From NCBI GenBank assembly GCA_946478775.1, contig CAMLDR010000018.1:1-36907 (forward strand): DNA of 36,907 bases, in the 5' to 3' direction. How positions within the stretch are numbered: position 1 is the stretch's first letter; each line of letters begins with the position of its first letter. The stretch comes from an uncultured Flavobacteriales bacterium. GTDB lineage: Bacteria; Bacteroidota; Bacteroidia; Flavobacteriales; Crocinitomicaceae. Below, one piece after another: positions 1-10,030 of the stretch. Below the pieces are notes generated by a model. It had not been told where the DNA came from and ran no database searches. It saw only the letters and a list, made by a program, of their open reading frames with translations. Both the position numbers and the translations under genes were made by a program.

Positions 1-11
1 AAAAATAAACT

Positions 12-1028
12 ATGAAATTAAATTTACTCTTAGCTACTAGCTTAATTACAGGAGCCGCTTTCGGGCAGTTCACAGACACGAACAAGCCGGCAATTGGAAC
101 CGACGTGACGATGTACATATTGGATTCAAACGCGGTTGACTTTGCTGCAATGACCGGAACAGGTCAAACATGGGATTACAGCACCACTCCGGGAATTTAC
201 GGTGAAACGAAAGACGTTTCTGTAGTTGCTCCGGCTTCAACCGCTTATTCGGGAGATTTCCCTTCTTCTTCTTTTGCAATTGATATCCCAGGGTTTGTCA
301 CTTCATTTTTTACTTCAACTGCTGGTACACGTAACTCACAAGGTTTTGTGTTTGACGGAGGATCTTTCGGGGGAACTGTGATCGTTAAATTGGATGCAAA
401 CGACCAGTTATTGATGAACTATCCATATGATCAGGGAGATGTCGTTACGGCAGATGCTTTTTCCGGAACAGCAAATGTTCAGGGAAATGATTTTCCGACA
501 ACAGGAACAGTTTCAACTTCTGTAGATGGTTCCGGAACATTAATCTTGAATGATTTAACTACCTTAACAGGTGTTTTACGCTATAAATCTCGTGATGTTG
601 CTACTGTAACTATTCCACTTTTGGGAACTATTACTATGGACCGTACACAATACGAGTACTACCACCATGCAACATCCAATTTACCGGTATTCGTTCATTC
701 TAAACTGGTAATCGACATGGCAGGTACTCCAACAACTCAAACAATTGCTATGAGCAGTGTTGTTCCTGACGATTTCTTAAATGTATCAAAAAACGAGAAA
801 GCGGCATTTGGCCTGTATCCGAACCCGGCTAACGAATCAGTAGTTATTTCAGGTTTAACAGGAAACGAAACAATTGCAATTGTTGACATGGCCGGAAGAA
901 CTGTTTTAACAGCTCAAAACTCAGGTACTACTCAAACATTGAACGTAGCTGATTTTCAGGCAGGAATTTACAATGTTGTTGTAACTGCAAACGGAATCAA
1001 ATCAACAAAAAAATTGACTATCAACTAA
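12..1028 (+). CDS. Secreted protein with T9SS type A sorting domain, function unknown
   Basis: The 338-residue product starts with a Bacteroidota-style signal peptide: a Lys near the start, a hydrophobic core and cleavage near AFGQ at about residue 19. The middle (about 20-255) is rich in Thr, Ser, Gly and Asp, has no Cys, and looks like a beta-rich extracellular region; I do not recognise a family. The last 75 residues are a T9SS type A sorting domain: the LYPNPANE motif near residue 268, a GRTV turn, then GIYNVVV and a basic KSTKKLTIN end. It is therefore probably exported by Sec, carried across the outer membrane by T9SS and anchored or released. The ATG lies 12 bases into the window, so its promoter is outside. 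A strong hairpin terminator follows the stop, which makes this the last gene of its transcript. The coding call is firm; the role is unknown. Confidence 0.9.
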   Translation: MKLNLLLATSLITGAAFGQFTDTNKPAIGTDVTMYILDSNAVDFAAMTGTGQTWDYSTTPGIYGETKDVSVVAPASTAYSGDFPSSSFAIDIPGFVTSFFTSTAGTRNSQGFVFDGGSFGGTVIVKLDANDQLLMNYPYDQGDVVTADAFSGTANVQGNDFPTTGTVSTSVDGSGTLILNDLTTLTGVLRYKSRDVATVTIPLLGTITMDRTQYEYYHHATSNLPVFVHSKLVIDMAGTPTTQTIAMSSVVPDDFLNVSKNEKAAFGLYPNPANESVVISGLTGNETIAIVDMAGRTVLTAQNSGTTQTLNVADFQAGIYNVVVTANGIKSTKKLTIN

Positions 1029-1052
1029 GAAATAGTCATCGAAATACTTAGA

Positions 1053-1096
1053 AAGCCCCGAAGCAGATGTTAGACATCGCTTCGGGGCTTTTCTTT
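1053..1096 (+). terminator. Rho-independent terminator after the first T9SS gene
   Basis: A perfect 12-bp stem (AAGCCCCGAAGC at 1053-1064 with GCTTCGGGGCTT at 1079-1090) closes a 14-base loop and runs into TTCTTTT. It sits 25 bases after the stop codon of the upstream gene. Confidence 0.9.
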
Positions 1097-1188
1097 TACA
1101 GGCAACTTCATTTTCTTTTTTGCGTTTTATTCTATAAATTAGCTAACCAATAAACTGAAAGGCAAGTGCTATTACTACAATTGAGGTA

Positions 1189-1219
1189 TTGGAGGCTTGA
1201 AATAAAATTCAAACCTTTG
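1189..1219 (+). promoter_or_regulatory. Possible Bacteroidota promoter for the PKD protein gene
   Basis: A TTG at 1189-1191 is followed after 20 bases by AACCTTTG at 1212-1219, one base off the TAnnTTTG -7 box of Bacteroidota sigma-A promoters. The start codon is 21 bases further on. The match is short and could be chance. Confidence 0.35.
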
Positions 1220-1239
1220 TATCGGCTACAAAACTACGA

Positions 1240-4200
1240 ATGAAGCATCTTTTACTTCTTGTTACTGTATTCTTTTTGATCCATACGAAAACGTATGCGC
1301 AATGTACTGCCAATGCGGGACCGGATTCAACGGTCTGTATAGGTTCAGGCATCCAATTAGGCGGAACACCCGCAGGAACCGGAGCCGGCGTACTTTCTTA
1401 CTCCTGGTCACCTTCAACCGGACTTTCCTGCACCAATTGCCCGAATCCGACACTCACCGCAACCACCAATCAAACATATACATTAACCGTCAGCTCTTCT
1501 TTGGGCTGCACGGATGATAACTCGGTGAACATTTCGGTAGTTCCTCCTCCCACAGCCCCATTCAATGTAACAGGAAATAACAACTGTTCCGATATTCCCC
1601 TTCAATTTACAAATACCTCATCTGGAAGCGGGCTCTCCTATTCCTGGAACTTTGGTGATCCGGGATCAGGTGCTCAAAATACCAGCAATCTCATTAACCC
1701 GGTCCACCTTTACCAGGCAGTCGGAGCAGGAACTCAAAACTTCACAGTCACATTAGTTGTTACGAACTCCAACGGCTGCACGGCAAGTTTCAGTCAAACA
1801 GTGACGGTCAATGCACTTCCAAATCCTGCATTGATCGACCCGATTGCAGGAATGCGGAACTGTGACGGTTCAAATTTCCCACTTACGGTTTTTGATGCCT
1901 CTTCCACCACATCGGTTTCAAACTACACCATTCAATGGGGAGACGGATCACCTGATTTTAATTCGGCGACTTTTCCCGGAGCAGGTGTCTCGCATACCTA
2001 TACGACTGCAGAAATTTTTTCCCTGGTCTATACCATTACAGGAAACAACGGCTGTGTTCAATCCATTCCATACAATATTGCAAATATTACCAACCCGGCT
2101 ATCGGAGCAGCAAATCCGGGAGCGACTACCGGCTGTGGTCCAATTACGCTTTGTTTTCCTTTGAGCAATTATTCGTCCAATCACAACACTACTTTTTATG
2201 TGGTAGATTACGGAGACGGTTCCCCAACAGACACGCTTTCCCATCCTCCTCCTGCTACCATTTGTCATACCTACTCGACTTCTTCCTGCGGACAACCCGG
2301 AAATCAATTCGTATTCCGCATCAAAGCCATCAATTTGTGTGACAGCAGTGAGGCTTCCATTTCGCCTATCCGTGTTTACACCGGCCCCACAGCGAATTTC
2401 AATGTTGCAGCCACCAATAATTGCGTTGGTGCGGCTGTACAATTCATTAACACCACCCAAGCCGGATTTAACAGCGCCTGCAGCGCCAGCACTTTGTTCC
2501 AATGGAATTTCGGTGACGGACAAACTTTAACGACCGCCACATTAACAAATCCAACGCACGTTTATACTGCACCCGGAACTTATACCGTAACACTTACAAC
2601 CACCAATAACTGCAATTCCAATGTTATTACAAGAATTGTTTGTATTGAGAATCCGCCCACACCTTCGTTTACAGCAACTCCGGCCTCGGCATGCATTCCA
2701 TTCACGGCACAAGTAACAGACGCATCCAATCTGGCAAACACCTGCAACGTGACACGAGTTTGGACTGTACTTTTTAACGGAAGCCCCTGTTTACCTTCCT
2801 CAGGTGCTTTTTCCTTCGTCGGAGGAACCAATGCCTCATCAGTCAATCCGCAGATCCAATTTACACAGCCCGGGAATTATACCATTCGTTTGACCTTAAC
2901 GAACTCTTGTGGATCTTTCATTACCAATCAGGCCATTGTGGCACAGGCTCCGCCTCAGGTAACCATTAACGCCATTCCAAGTGTCTGCGCCGGATTAAGC
3001 GTAAGCCCTTCTGCTGTTGTCAATGATTGCCTGGAACCTTCAGATACTTACACCTGGTCATTTACAGGTGGTTCACCGGGAAGCGCATCCACACTGGTTC
3101 CCGGAGCAATTTCTTATGCAACAGCGGGAACGTTCCCCATTTCACTGGCAGTAACCAATGCCTGTGGTACAACAACCGCAAATGCTTCCGTGGTCATCAG
3201 ACCCATTCCCCCTGTACTTAATCCACAGGTCAACAGCCCGGTTTGTGCAGGTGGAACAGCCAATTTCACTTCTGATGCTTCGGGTTCCACGACCTATTCC
3301 TGGTCCGGACCAAATTCCTTTACGAGCAATCAGCAAAATTTCAATTTAACGAATGTAACAGCTGCCCAGGCCGGTACATATACGGTATTCGGTACACTGG
3401 CCGGATGTCCCGGGCCAAGCTCATCGGTCACCTTAGTTGTGAACCCAATTCCGGTAATAACGGTTACTCCGCCAAATGCTACGATTTGCAACGGACAATC
3501 GGTTTCTATGACGGCTTCCGGAGCTACAAACTATACCTGGAGCCCGGCAACCGGTTTATCGGCAACAAACACTGCAACAGTCACAGCCAATCCAACAACG
3601 ACTCAAACATACACCATTACCGGCTCTAACGGAACGTGTTCGGGGTCTGCAACTGCCACTATTACCGTGAATCCGCTACCCGTTGTGAATGCAGGATCAA
3701 ATACAACGCTATGTAATCAGCCCATTCCTTTTACCCTGACCCCAACTCCTGCAGGTGGGACTTGGACAGGAACCAATGTAACTTCAGCAGGCATATTTAC
3801 TCCGAACGGAACAGGAAGTTTCCCGCTTGTTTATTCATTTACGAATGGGAACGGGTGTACAAATACTGACACAGTCATCGTTACAGTCATTGATCCGACT
3901 CCTGCTTCGGCCGGACCGGATTCATCCAGATGTTTTGGTGCCGGAGCGATTACCTTAATCGGAAGCCCTGCCGGCGGAACATGGAGCGGAACAAGTATTA
4001 CCGCCGGAGGAGTATTTACTCCAAACGTGGTTGGCACGCATTCATTGGTTTATACCTTCGGAACAGGAACCTGTTTATCGCGTGACACGATGCAGATGAC
4101 AGTGAATCCGTTGCCAATCGTAGATGCAGGACCCAATTTTGCAGTATGTGTAGATGCGGGAATTCAAACACTCAACGGAACTCCTGCAGGCGGAACCTGG

Positions 4201-7200
4201 ACGGGGACGGGAATAACGAATCCCACAGGGGAATTCACACCTGCAAGTACGGGAAGCGCAATATTAACGTATTCATTTACCAATTCGAATGGTTGTACGG
4301 CAACAGACAACCTGCTTGTTACTGTTAATCCTCTTCCCATTGTCAATGCCGGACCAGACACAACAGCTTGCGATCAGCCAAATCCGTTTCAATTAAGTCA
4401 ATCTCCCGCAGGTGGAACATGGACTGGATTGAATGTCAGTTCTACAGGACTTTTCACTCCAAACGGAACGGGAACTTTTTCGCTTACTTATACTTTCACC
4501 ACCGCAAATGGCTGCACCAATTCGGATACACGAACGGTGACCATCATCAGTCCGACTCAACCGGATGCAGGACCTGATTTTGCTGTTTGTATTGATGCTC
4601 CGAATGTAACCTTATCACCAACTCCAACTGCCGGTACCTGGACAGGTTCTTTCACCACAACCGGTGGAATTTTCAATCCGACCATTGCAGGAAGTTTCAA
4701 CCTGGTTTACACCTTGGGATCAGGAGCCTGTTTATTGAGAGATACGGTGGTTGCATTGGTAAATCCACTGCCCATTGTCAATGCAGGAACGGATTTTAGT
4801 ATTTGTATTGATGCAGGAATTCAGAACCTGAATGGAAATCCTGCCGGAGGAACGTGGTCCGGAACTGGAATTACAAATCCTGCCGGTGAATTTACACCTT
4901 CCGTTGCAGGAGCCGGCGTGCGCAATCTGACTTATTCTTTTACAGATGGAAACGGATGCTCCGGTTCCGATATTCTTGCCATTACGGTCAATCCATTGCC
5001 GGTTGTGAATGCCGGAAACGATACCACTTTATGTAACCAGCCTTTTCCCATTCAATTTACGGCAACTCCATCCGGAGGAACCTGGAGCGGAACCGGAATT
5101 ACGGCTTCGGGGCTCTTCACTCCTGCTTCTACAGGAATAGTTAATCTCACTTATACCTTTACCAATGCATTTGGTTGCACCAATTCGGATACGCGTGTTG
5201 TGACAGTTGTTAATCCAACACAGGCAAATGCGGGACCGGATTTGGAAGCTTGTATTGATGCACCAAACGTACAAGTAAACGGGACTCCTGTTTCCGGAAC
5301 GTGGACAGGAAGCTTTGTAAGCTCCGGTGGCTTATTTAATCCAACCAATGCAGGAACTTTCCCACTGGTGATTTCCAATGGTGCAGGAAACTGCCTGACA
5401 CGTGACACGATGCTTTTCACCGTTCATCCTTTACCGGTTGTGAGTGTTGGGTCCGACGAAGTATTCTGCCCGAGCGACGCGCCTGTCAATTTTTCAGGAA
5501 CTCCGGCAAACGGCGTGTGGACAGGAAACGGAATTACCGATGCTTCATTGGGAACATTCGATCCGGGAATTGCACCTTTAGGAACAAATACCATCGTATA
5601 TACTTTTACGAATCCGCTTACTGGATGCATTAATAGGGATACTTTACTGGCGATCGTCCACCCGATGCCAACTGCTAACTTTACATTCAATCCGATCACC
5701 TGTATCGGAACGAATGAGACCTTTACAAATACCAGTACTTTAGCAAATCAGACCAACTGGAATTTTGGTGACGGAAATGCTGCATCGACCGTTAGTCCGG
5801 TCCATGCATACAGTTCTGCCGGTTTCTTTGACATCGAATTGGTTGTTACCACTGCATTCGGCTGCCTGGATTCCATTACTCAGCAAATTGAAGTGCGTAT
5901 TCCGCCGGTAGCAGATTTCAGTTTAACACCCGATTCTGCCTGTGGACCAATGACTGTGAACTTCACAGATTTGTCATTGGGACAAAGCTTAACTTACAGC
6001 TGGAACTACGGAAACGGACAGACAAGTTCCAATCCGCTTCCCGTTTCACAGACATACCCGGCAAGCAATACCAGCGATACCAGTTACACCATTACTTTGA
6101 GCTTAACGAATTTCTGCGGAACGAGCAGTCATTCCGAACAAATCACCGTGATGCCTTCACCGACAGCGGTCTTCGGAACATCCACCAATATTCTCTGCAC
6201 TCCGCTCGTTTTGGATATAGTAAACAATAGTTTCGGATTACCGGATACTTACGAATGGGACTTTGGTGACGGAACTACTTCCGATACCGCAGGGGCCACC
6301 CTTCAGCATACTTTTTACACCGGAACAGAAGATACGACTTATACGATTCAGCTGATTGTGAGCAATGAATGTGGTTCGGACACTGTTCAGCATCAAATTA
6401 CGGTACTTCCGCCACAGGTCAATGCATTCTTCAATATTGACAATCCTTCAGGCTGCGTTCCGCATACGATCAATTTAACACAATTCTCGCAGGGAGCCAG
6501 CTTCTCTTCCTGGGATTTTGGAGACGGAAATATTTCGGGCGCCTATAATCCATCGCACACTTTTACTGCTCCGGGGACGTATGTTGTTTCTCTTTTTGCG
6601 GCCGGATGCGGATTTGATACGGCTACAACGATTGTTACGGTCCACCCTTTGCCGCAAATTGATTTTACTTCGCTGGATTCTGTTTGTTTGAACCAGGGAA
6701 TGACCTTTACTAACTTAAGCTCAGGAGTTGCGTCCATGAACTGGGATTTTGGTGATGGGACCACTTCCGCGCTGACAAACCCGACACACGCTTATTCCAC
6801 TCCCGGATTTTATACCGTAACGCTTTCAGGAATCAGTCAAAGCTTTGGCTGTACGACCCAAAAAACGAAAGTCATCAAGGTAAACCAGGGCCCGAACTCG
6901 CAATTTACGCTTGGTCCGAACGCAGGATGTATGGATTTAACGGTCCAAATGACCAATAACAGCGTTGGGATTGTGAACCAGGTTTGGGATTTCGGAGACG
7001 GGAATTCTTCTGTTCTGCCGAACCCTTCTCACACATTCACGTCAGCCGGTTCGTACGCCGTACGATTGATTGTACTGGATAATATCGGATGTCCGGATAC
7101 GGCGGTGCAGGTGGTTACGGTCTATCCTTTACCTGTGGTTGATTTTACATTCACACCTGTTGATCCCTGCGTGCAGCCAACGGTGGTCAACTTCACCAAC

Positions 7201-8190
7201 CAAAGTACCAATACGGTTGGTTATTCCTGGAATTTCGGGAATGGTTCGACTTCATCATTAACCAATCCTAGCACCACATATCAGCAAGTTGGAAATTACA
7301 CGGTCACTTTGGTAGGAACCACAATCCATGGCTGTATGGACAGTATCCAAAAAACAGTATCTTCTTATCAAATGCCGAGCGCTTCGTTTACATTACCCAG
7401 TGATTCATTGTGTGTGGGAGAGGAAATACTGCTTCAGGCAACCACATCATTCGCGAATTCTGTTTCCTGGTTTATCGGAGACGGTGTTGTTTTAATCCAG
7501 AATCCGGTTGTGACTTCATTCGATGCCAGCGGCACTTATGCGGTAACTGTGATTGCTTATGGCGATGGAGGCTGTAACGACACGGTTTCTGCAGGAACAC
7601 AGATTACTGTCTTAACTCAGCCCACTGCAGATTTCACTTATACCAATGTGGAAGGTCCCGAACCATTGAGCGGGATTGTAGATTTCACCAACCTGAGCAG
7701 CCTGGCGGATTATTATTCGTGGGAATTCGGAAACGGGAATTACTCTTCGGAGGAGAACCCAACCGAGCGCTACAAGGAGGACGGTGAATTCGATGTGACT
7801 TTGATTGCTTCCACTATTTACGGATGCGCAGATACGATTGTGAAGACCATTACTGTGGATTTCTTCTACGGATTGTTCATTCCGAATGCCATGAGCCCCG
7901 GACATACTGATTTTGAAGTGGCGAATTTCATTCCGAAAGGTGTCAATATGAAAGAATTTGAGTTATTGATCTACGATGATTGGGGGAATCTGATCTGGTC
8001 AACAACTGCACTGGATGAAGACGGCAGACCTACCGAATACTGGGACGGAACCTACCGCGGGGAACCAGTTCAGCAGGATGCCTATGTCTGGAAAGCAAGT
8101 GCCACCTTCAGGAATGCGAATGTGTGGGAAGGAAAAGAATATCCGAAAGGCCGAATTAAGCGATCGGGAACTGTAACAGTAATACGATAA
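1240..8190 (+). CDS. Giant PKD-repeat cell-surface protein with T9SS type B sorting domain
   Basis: The 2316-residue product has a signal peptide (about 1-20, ending TYAQ) and is otherwise extracellular repeats. Residues about 100-480 hold four PKD domains marked by variants of WNFGDG. Residues about 480-810 are Ig/PKD-like. Residues about 813-1475 are short tandem repeats of about 73 residues with a GGTWTG core, arranged in a three-unit order. Residues about 1477-2204 hold nine more PKD motifs. The last 105 residues, from FIPNAMSPG, are the gliding motility-associated C-terminal domain, with LLIYDDWGNLIW and the W-D-G-T-Y-R-G turn; in this family it directs T9SS type B secretion. Paired Cys residues in most repeats suggest disulfides. 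By size and layout it resembles SprB-like adhesins, but I infer an adhesion or gliding role only from architecture. The stop codon touches the SprF-like gene, so the two are very probably co-transcribed. Confidence 0.93.
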   Translation: MKHLLLLVTVFFLIHTKTYAQCTANAGPDSTVCIGSGIQLGGTPAGTGAGVLSYSWSPSTGLSCTNCPNPTLTATTNQTYTLTVSSSLGCTDDNSVNISVVPPPTAPFNVTGNNNCSDIPLQFTNTSSGSGLSYSWNFGDPGSGAQNTSNLINPVHLYQAVGAGTQNFTVTLVVTNSNGCTASFSQTVTVNALPNPALIDPIAGMRNCDGSNFPLTVFDASSTTSVSNYTIQWGDGSPDFNSATFPGAGVSHTYTTAEIFSLVYTITGNNGCVQSIPYNIANITNPAIGAANPGATTGCGPITLCFPLSNYSSNHNTTFYVVDYGDGSPTDTLSHPPPATICHTYSTSSCGQPGNQFVFRIKAINLCDSSEASISPIRVYTGPTANFNVAATNNCVGAAVQFINTTQAGFNSACSASTLFQWNFGDGQTLTTATLTNPTHVYTAPGTYTVTLTTTNNCNSNVITRIVCIENPPTPSFTATPASACIPFTAQVTDASNLANTCNVTRVWTVLFNGSPCLPSSGAFSFVGGTNASSVNPQIQFTQPGNYTIRLTLTNSCGSFITNQAIVAQAPPQVTINAIPSVCAGLSVSPSAVVNDCLEPSDTYTWSFTGGSPGSASTLVPGAISYATAGTFPISLAVTNACGTTTANASVVIRPIPPVLNPQVNSPVCAGGTANFTSDASGSTTYSWSGPNSFTSNQQNFNLTNVTAAQAGTYTVFGTLAGCPGPSSSVTLVVNPIPVITVTPPNATICNGQSVSMTASGATNYTWSPATGLSATNTATVTANPTTTQTYTITGSNGTCSGSATATITVNPLPVVNAGSNTTLCNQPIPFTLTPTPAGGTWTGTNVTSAGIFTPNGTGSFPLVYSFTNGNGCTNTDTVIVTVIDPTPASAGPDSSRCFGAGAITLIGSPAGGTWSGTSITAGGVFTPNVVGTHSLVYTFGTGTCLSRDTMQMTVNPLPIVDAGPNFAVCVDAGIQTLNGTPAGGTWTGTGITNPTGEFTPASTGSAILTYSFTNSNGCTATDNLLVTVNPLPIVNAGPDTTACDQPNPFQLSQSPAGGTWTGLNVSSTGLFTPNGTGTFSLTYTFTTANGCTNSDTRTVTIISPTQPDAGPDFAVCIDAPNVTLSPTPTAGTWTGSFTTTGGIFNPTIAGSFNLVYTLGSGACLLRDTVVALVNPLPIVNAGTDFSICIDAGIQNLNGNPAGGTWSGTGITNPAGEFTPSVAGAGVRNLTYSFTDGNGCSGSDILAITVNPLPVVNAGNDTTLCNQPFPIQFTATPSGGTWSGTGITASGLFTPASTGIVNLTYTFTNAFGCTNSDTRVVTVVNPTQANAGPDLEACIDAPNVQVNGTPVSGTWTGSFVSSGGLFNPTNAGTFPLVISNGAGNCLTRDTMLFTVHPLPVVSVGSDEVFCPSDAPVNFSGTPANGVWTGNGITDASLGTFDPGIAPLGTNTIVYTFTNPLTGCINRDTLLAIVHPMPTANFTFNPITCIGTNETFTNTSTLANQTNWNFGDGNAASTVSPVHAYSSAGFFDIELVVTTAFGCLDSITQQIEVRIPPVADFSLTPDSACGPMTVNFTDLSLGQSLTYSWNYGNGQTSSNPLPVSQTYPASNTSDTSYTITLSLTNFCGTSSHSEQITVMPSPTAVFGTSTNILCTPLVLDIVNNSFGLPDTYEWDFGDGTTSDTAGATLQHTFYTGTEDTTYTIQLIVSNECGSDTVQHQITVLPPQVNAFFNIDNPSGCVPHTINLTQFSQGASFSSWDFGDGNISGAYNPSHTFTAPGTYVVSLFAAGCGFDTATTIVTVHPLPQIDFTSLDSVCLNQGMTFTNLSSGVASMNWDFGDGTTSALTNPTHAYSTPGFYTVTLSGISQSFGCTTQKTKVIKVNQGPNSQFTLGPNAGCMDLTVQMTNNSVGIVNQVWDFGDGNSSVLPNPSHTFTSAGSYAVRLIVLDNIGCPDTAVQVVTVYPLPVVDFTFTPVDPCVQPTVVNFTNQSTNTVGYSWNFGNGSTSSLTNPSTTYQQVGNYTVTLVGTTIHGCMDSIQKTVSSYQMPSASFTLPSDSLCVGEEILLQATTSFANSVSWFIGDGVVLIQNPVVTSFDASGTYAVTVIAYGDGGCNDTVSAGTQITVLTQPTADFTYTNVEGPEPLSGIVDFTNLSSLADYYSWEFGNGNYSSEENPTERYKEDGEFDVTLIASTIYGCADTIVKTITVDFFYGLFIPNAMSPGHTDFEVANFIPKGVNMKEFELLIYDDWGNLIWSTTALDEDGRPTEYWDGTYRGEPVQQDAYVWKASATFRNANVWEGKEYPKGRIKRSGTVTVIR
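3676..5660 (+). repeat. Three-unit tandem superrepeat inside the PKD protein
   Basis: The coding sequence repeats in the order A-B-C, A-B-C, A-B, then a divergent unit. A units (starting near 3676, 4333 and 4996) share LCNQP or ACDQP. B units share AGPD followed by a Cys. C units (near 4111 and 4768) share CVDAGIQ or CIDAGIQ and TGITNP. The superrepeat period is 657-663 bp, about 220 residues, and each unit is about 73 residues. Confidence 0.8.
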
Positions 8191-8193
8191 GTG

Positions 8194-9240
8194 ATGAGAG
8201 TACTGATTCTATTTCTATTATTCATTACTGCGGGAACTGCTTTTGCGCAGGACCCCAACTTTTCCCAGTTCTATAACAACCCGATTTATTACAATCCTTC
8301 TATGACGGCTGTAAACAATGGAATTGCATTGAGACTGAATGCGCGTTCATTGTGGGGACCCATTCCGGGAAGATTCAACACCTTCTCTTTCTCTGCCGAG
8401 GCCCAAACGATGTACAAAATGGGATTGGGGATCATGGCTTATTCGGATGTTGGCGGAGAAGCCCTTTTGAGAACTGCAGGCGGTTATGTCAATTATTCCT
8501 ACCGGCCGGTTGATACGAAGAATTTCATTCTGCAAGCCGGTGTAAGCGGTGGTTTTGTTACGAAGAACATTGATTGGTCTAAGCTTACTTTTTCAGATCA
8601 GCTGGATGAAACGATGGGAAAGATCCATGAAAGTTCTTTCAACCGGCCAAATTACAACAGCGTTTCCTACGCGGATTTCAGTGCCGGACTGGTTGCCCGT
8701 TTCAATGGTTCAACCCGAAGACAGCGGGGTTCTTTTAAACGCTTCAACGCAACGCTTGGCGGAGCGATCCATCATTTATCCCAGCCGAAGGACGCTTTCC
8801 TTGCGGACACCGAGCGATTGCCTTTTAAATTGGTTTTCCATGGGTCGGCCAATCTTTTGTTCAACGATTTGGTGGTTTCTCCGGGTGTGGTCTACGAAAT
8901 GCAGAATGAATTCCGGACTTTCAGTGTGGGAAGTAATTTCATCAGTCAGCCGTTCATTATTGGAATCTGGTTCCGGAACCGTACAGCTGCATTGAGTTTC
9001 AAGCAATACGATTCCTTTATTTTCATCCTGGGTCTAAACCTGAGAACCAAATACGAAACGCTCTGGCGTGTGACTTACAATTTTGATATGACGATTTCCC
9101 GCCTCAAAACAAGCAGTTATGGAAGTCATGAACTTTCCTTGCTGTTCGAGATTCCTAATAAAGTATTGTTCTCCAAAAATGTCAACAGCAAAAGTATGCG
9201 CAGAAGGTATCAATGTCCGAAGGAGTTTAGCGGATTTTGA
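8194..9240 (+). CDS. PorP/SprF family T9SS outer-membrane protein
   Basis: The 348-residue product has a signal peptide ending AFAQ and then the family hallmark DPNFSQFYNNPIYYNPSM, followed by alternating beta-strand segments typical of an outer-membrane barrel. PorP/SprF proteins help secrete or anchor partners with type B sorting domains; in Flavobacterium johnsoniae SprF is needed for SprB. The gene starts three bases after the stop of the giant PKD gene, so the two are a matched pair in one transcript. I chose the ATG at 8194 over the GTG at 8191 because the GTG adds only one residue and abuts the upstream stop. The C-terminal tail (about residues 325-348) is basic and Cys-containing, unlike a barrel strand. 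The stop codon lies in an intergenic repeat arm. Confidence 0.9.
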   Translation: MRVLILFLLFITAGTAFAQDPNFSQFYNNPIYYNPSMTAVNNGIALRLNARSLWGPIPGRFNTFSFSAEAQTMYKMGLGIMAYSDVGGEALLRTAGGYVNYSYRPVDTKNFILQAGVSGGFVTKNIDWSKLTFSDQLDETMGKIHESSFNRPNYNSVSYADFSAGLVARFNGSTRRQRGSFKRFNATLGGAIHHLSQPKDAFLADTERLPFKLVFHGSANLLFNDLVVSPGVVYEMQNEFRTFSVGSNFISQPFIIGIWFRNRTAALSFKQYDSFIFILGLNLRTKYETLWRVTYNFDMTISRLKTSSYGSHELSLLFEIPNKVLFSKNVNSKSMRRRYQCPKEFSGF

Positions 9241-9342
9241 AAATTGACAATGGAGAATGTAAAAATTAAAAAGGAAAAAAAACACACATTAATGAAAAGT
9301 GATGCTCCTTTTCAATTCTCATTTTTCAATTTTCAATTAATT
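9238..9342. repeat. Intergenic inverted repeat pair, AAAATTGA family
   Basis: The left arm (9238-9275) begins TGAAAATTGACAATGGAGAA; the right arm (9309-9342), read on the other strand, contains TTGAAAATTGAAAAATGAG. The arms face each other across about 33 bases between two convergent genes. The left arm includes the stop codon of the SprF-like gene and the right arm includes the stop of the response regulator. It may act as a weak bidirectional terminator, but there is no GC-rich stem. Confidence 0.6.
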
Positions 9343-9994
9343 AAACCCATCTCTTCTGCATCGCCAGCCGAACTGCTTCTACTTTGGAATTCACGTGCAG
9401 TTTTTCGTAGATATTGGTCATGTGCTTGCGCACGGTGTGAGGACTGATGAATAGTTCATCGGCAATGATGGTATAACTTTTTCCCTGCGCCAGGCAATTC
9501 AGGATATCCATTTCACGGGAACTCAGCGGACTTGTTTCCGAACCGGATAATTCTACCGGTTGGTTCTGAATGAAACTGTAGGCTTTTTTTGCAATTGCCG
9601 GAGCCAAAGGTGCTGCTCCGAATTCCAATACGTTGTCGATTGCCGCATGCAGGTTTGCAATGGACTCATCTTTCAGTAAATAACCGCTGGCCCCTGCCTG
9701 GATTGCTGAAAAGATGCGCTCTTCGTCATCAAAAACGGTGATCATGATGAAATGAATCTGCGGAAAAAGTGCTTTGGCCTGTTTCACTGCTTCAATTCCA
9801 TCCATGACGGGCATATCGATATCCATGAAAACGATTTGAGGAAAGGGTATCAGAGTTGGAAGCAACTGCAGAAAGGCCTGACCATCAAAAGCTGACATGG
9901 TAATTTTCACGCCCGGTTTGGCTTCCAGCTTTTCAGTCAGTATTTGTACGTTGTACAGTTTGTCATCGACAATTCCAATTGGACAGATTCCCAT
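9341..9994 (-). CDS. NarL/FixJ-type response regulator with LuxR HTH
   Basis: The 217-residue product has a receiver domain at about 5-122, with acidic residues D10-D11, the phospho-acceptor D58 in MDIDMP, T86 and the conserved K108 in GYLLKDES. A LuxR-type helix-turn-helix follows at about 152-212, with LSSREMDILNCLAQGKSY and the recognition helix in ISPHTVRKHMTNIYEKL. It is a cytoplasmic DNA-binding regulator activated by phosphorylation. It lies 36 bases downstream of the TPR histidine kinase gene on the same strand, so that kinase is its likely partner. All the expected key residues are present. Its target genes cannot be read from the window. Confidence 0.95.
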   Translation of the reverse strand: MGICPIGIVDDKLYNVQILTEKLEAKPGVKITMSAFDGQAFLQLLPTLIPFPQIVFMDIDMPVMDGIEAVKQAKALFPQIHFIMITVFDDEERIFSAIQAGASGYLLKDESIANLHAAIDNVLEFGAAPLAPAIAKKAYSFIQNQPVELSGSETSPLSSREMDILNCLAQGKSYTIIADELFISPHTVRKHMTNIYEKLHVNSKVEAVRLAMQKRWV

Positions 9995-10030
9995 AGAAGC
10001 AAATTTGAGGATTTAATCCCGGTTTTCCAA

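Noticed and set aside
8191..8193. GTG start for the SprF-like gene
   Set aside because: It adds one residue directly at the upstream stop codon; the ATG at 8194 begins a normal signal peptide.
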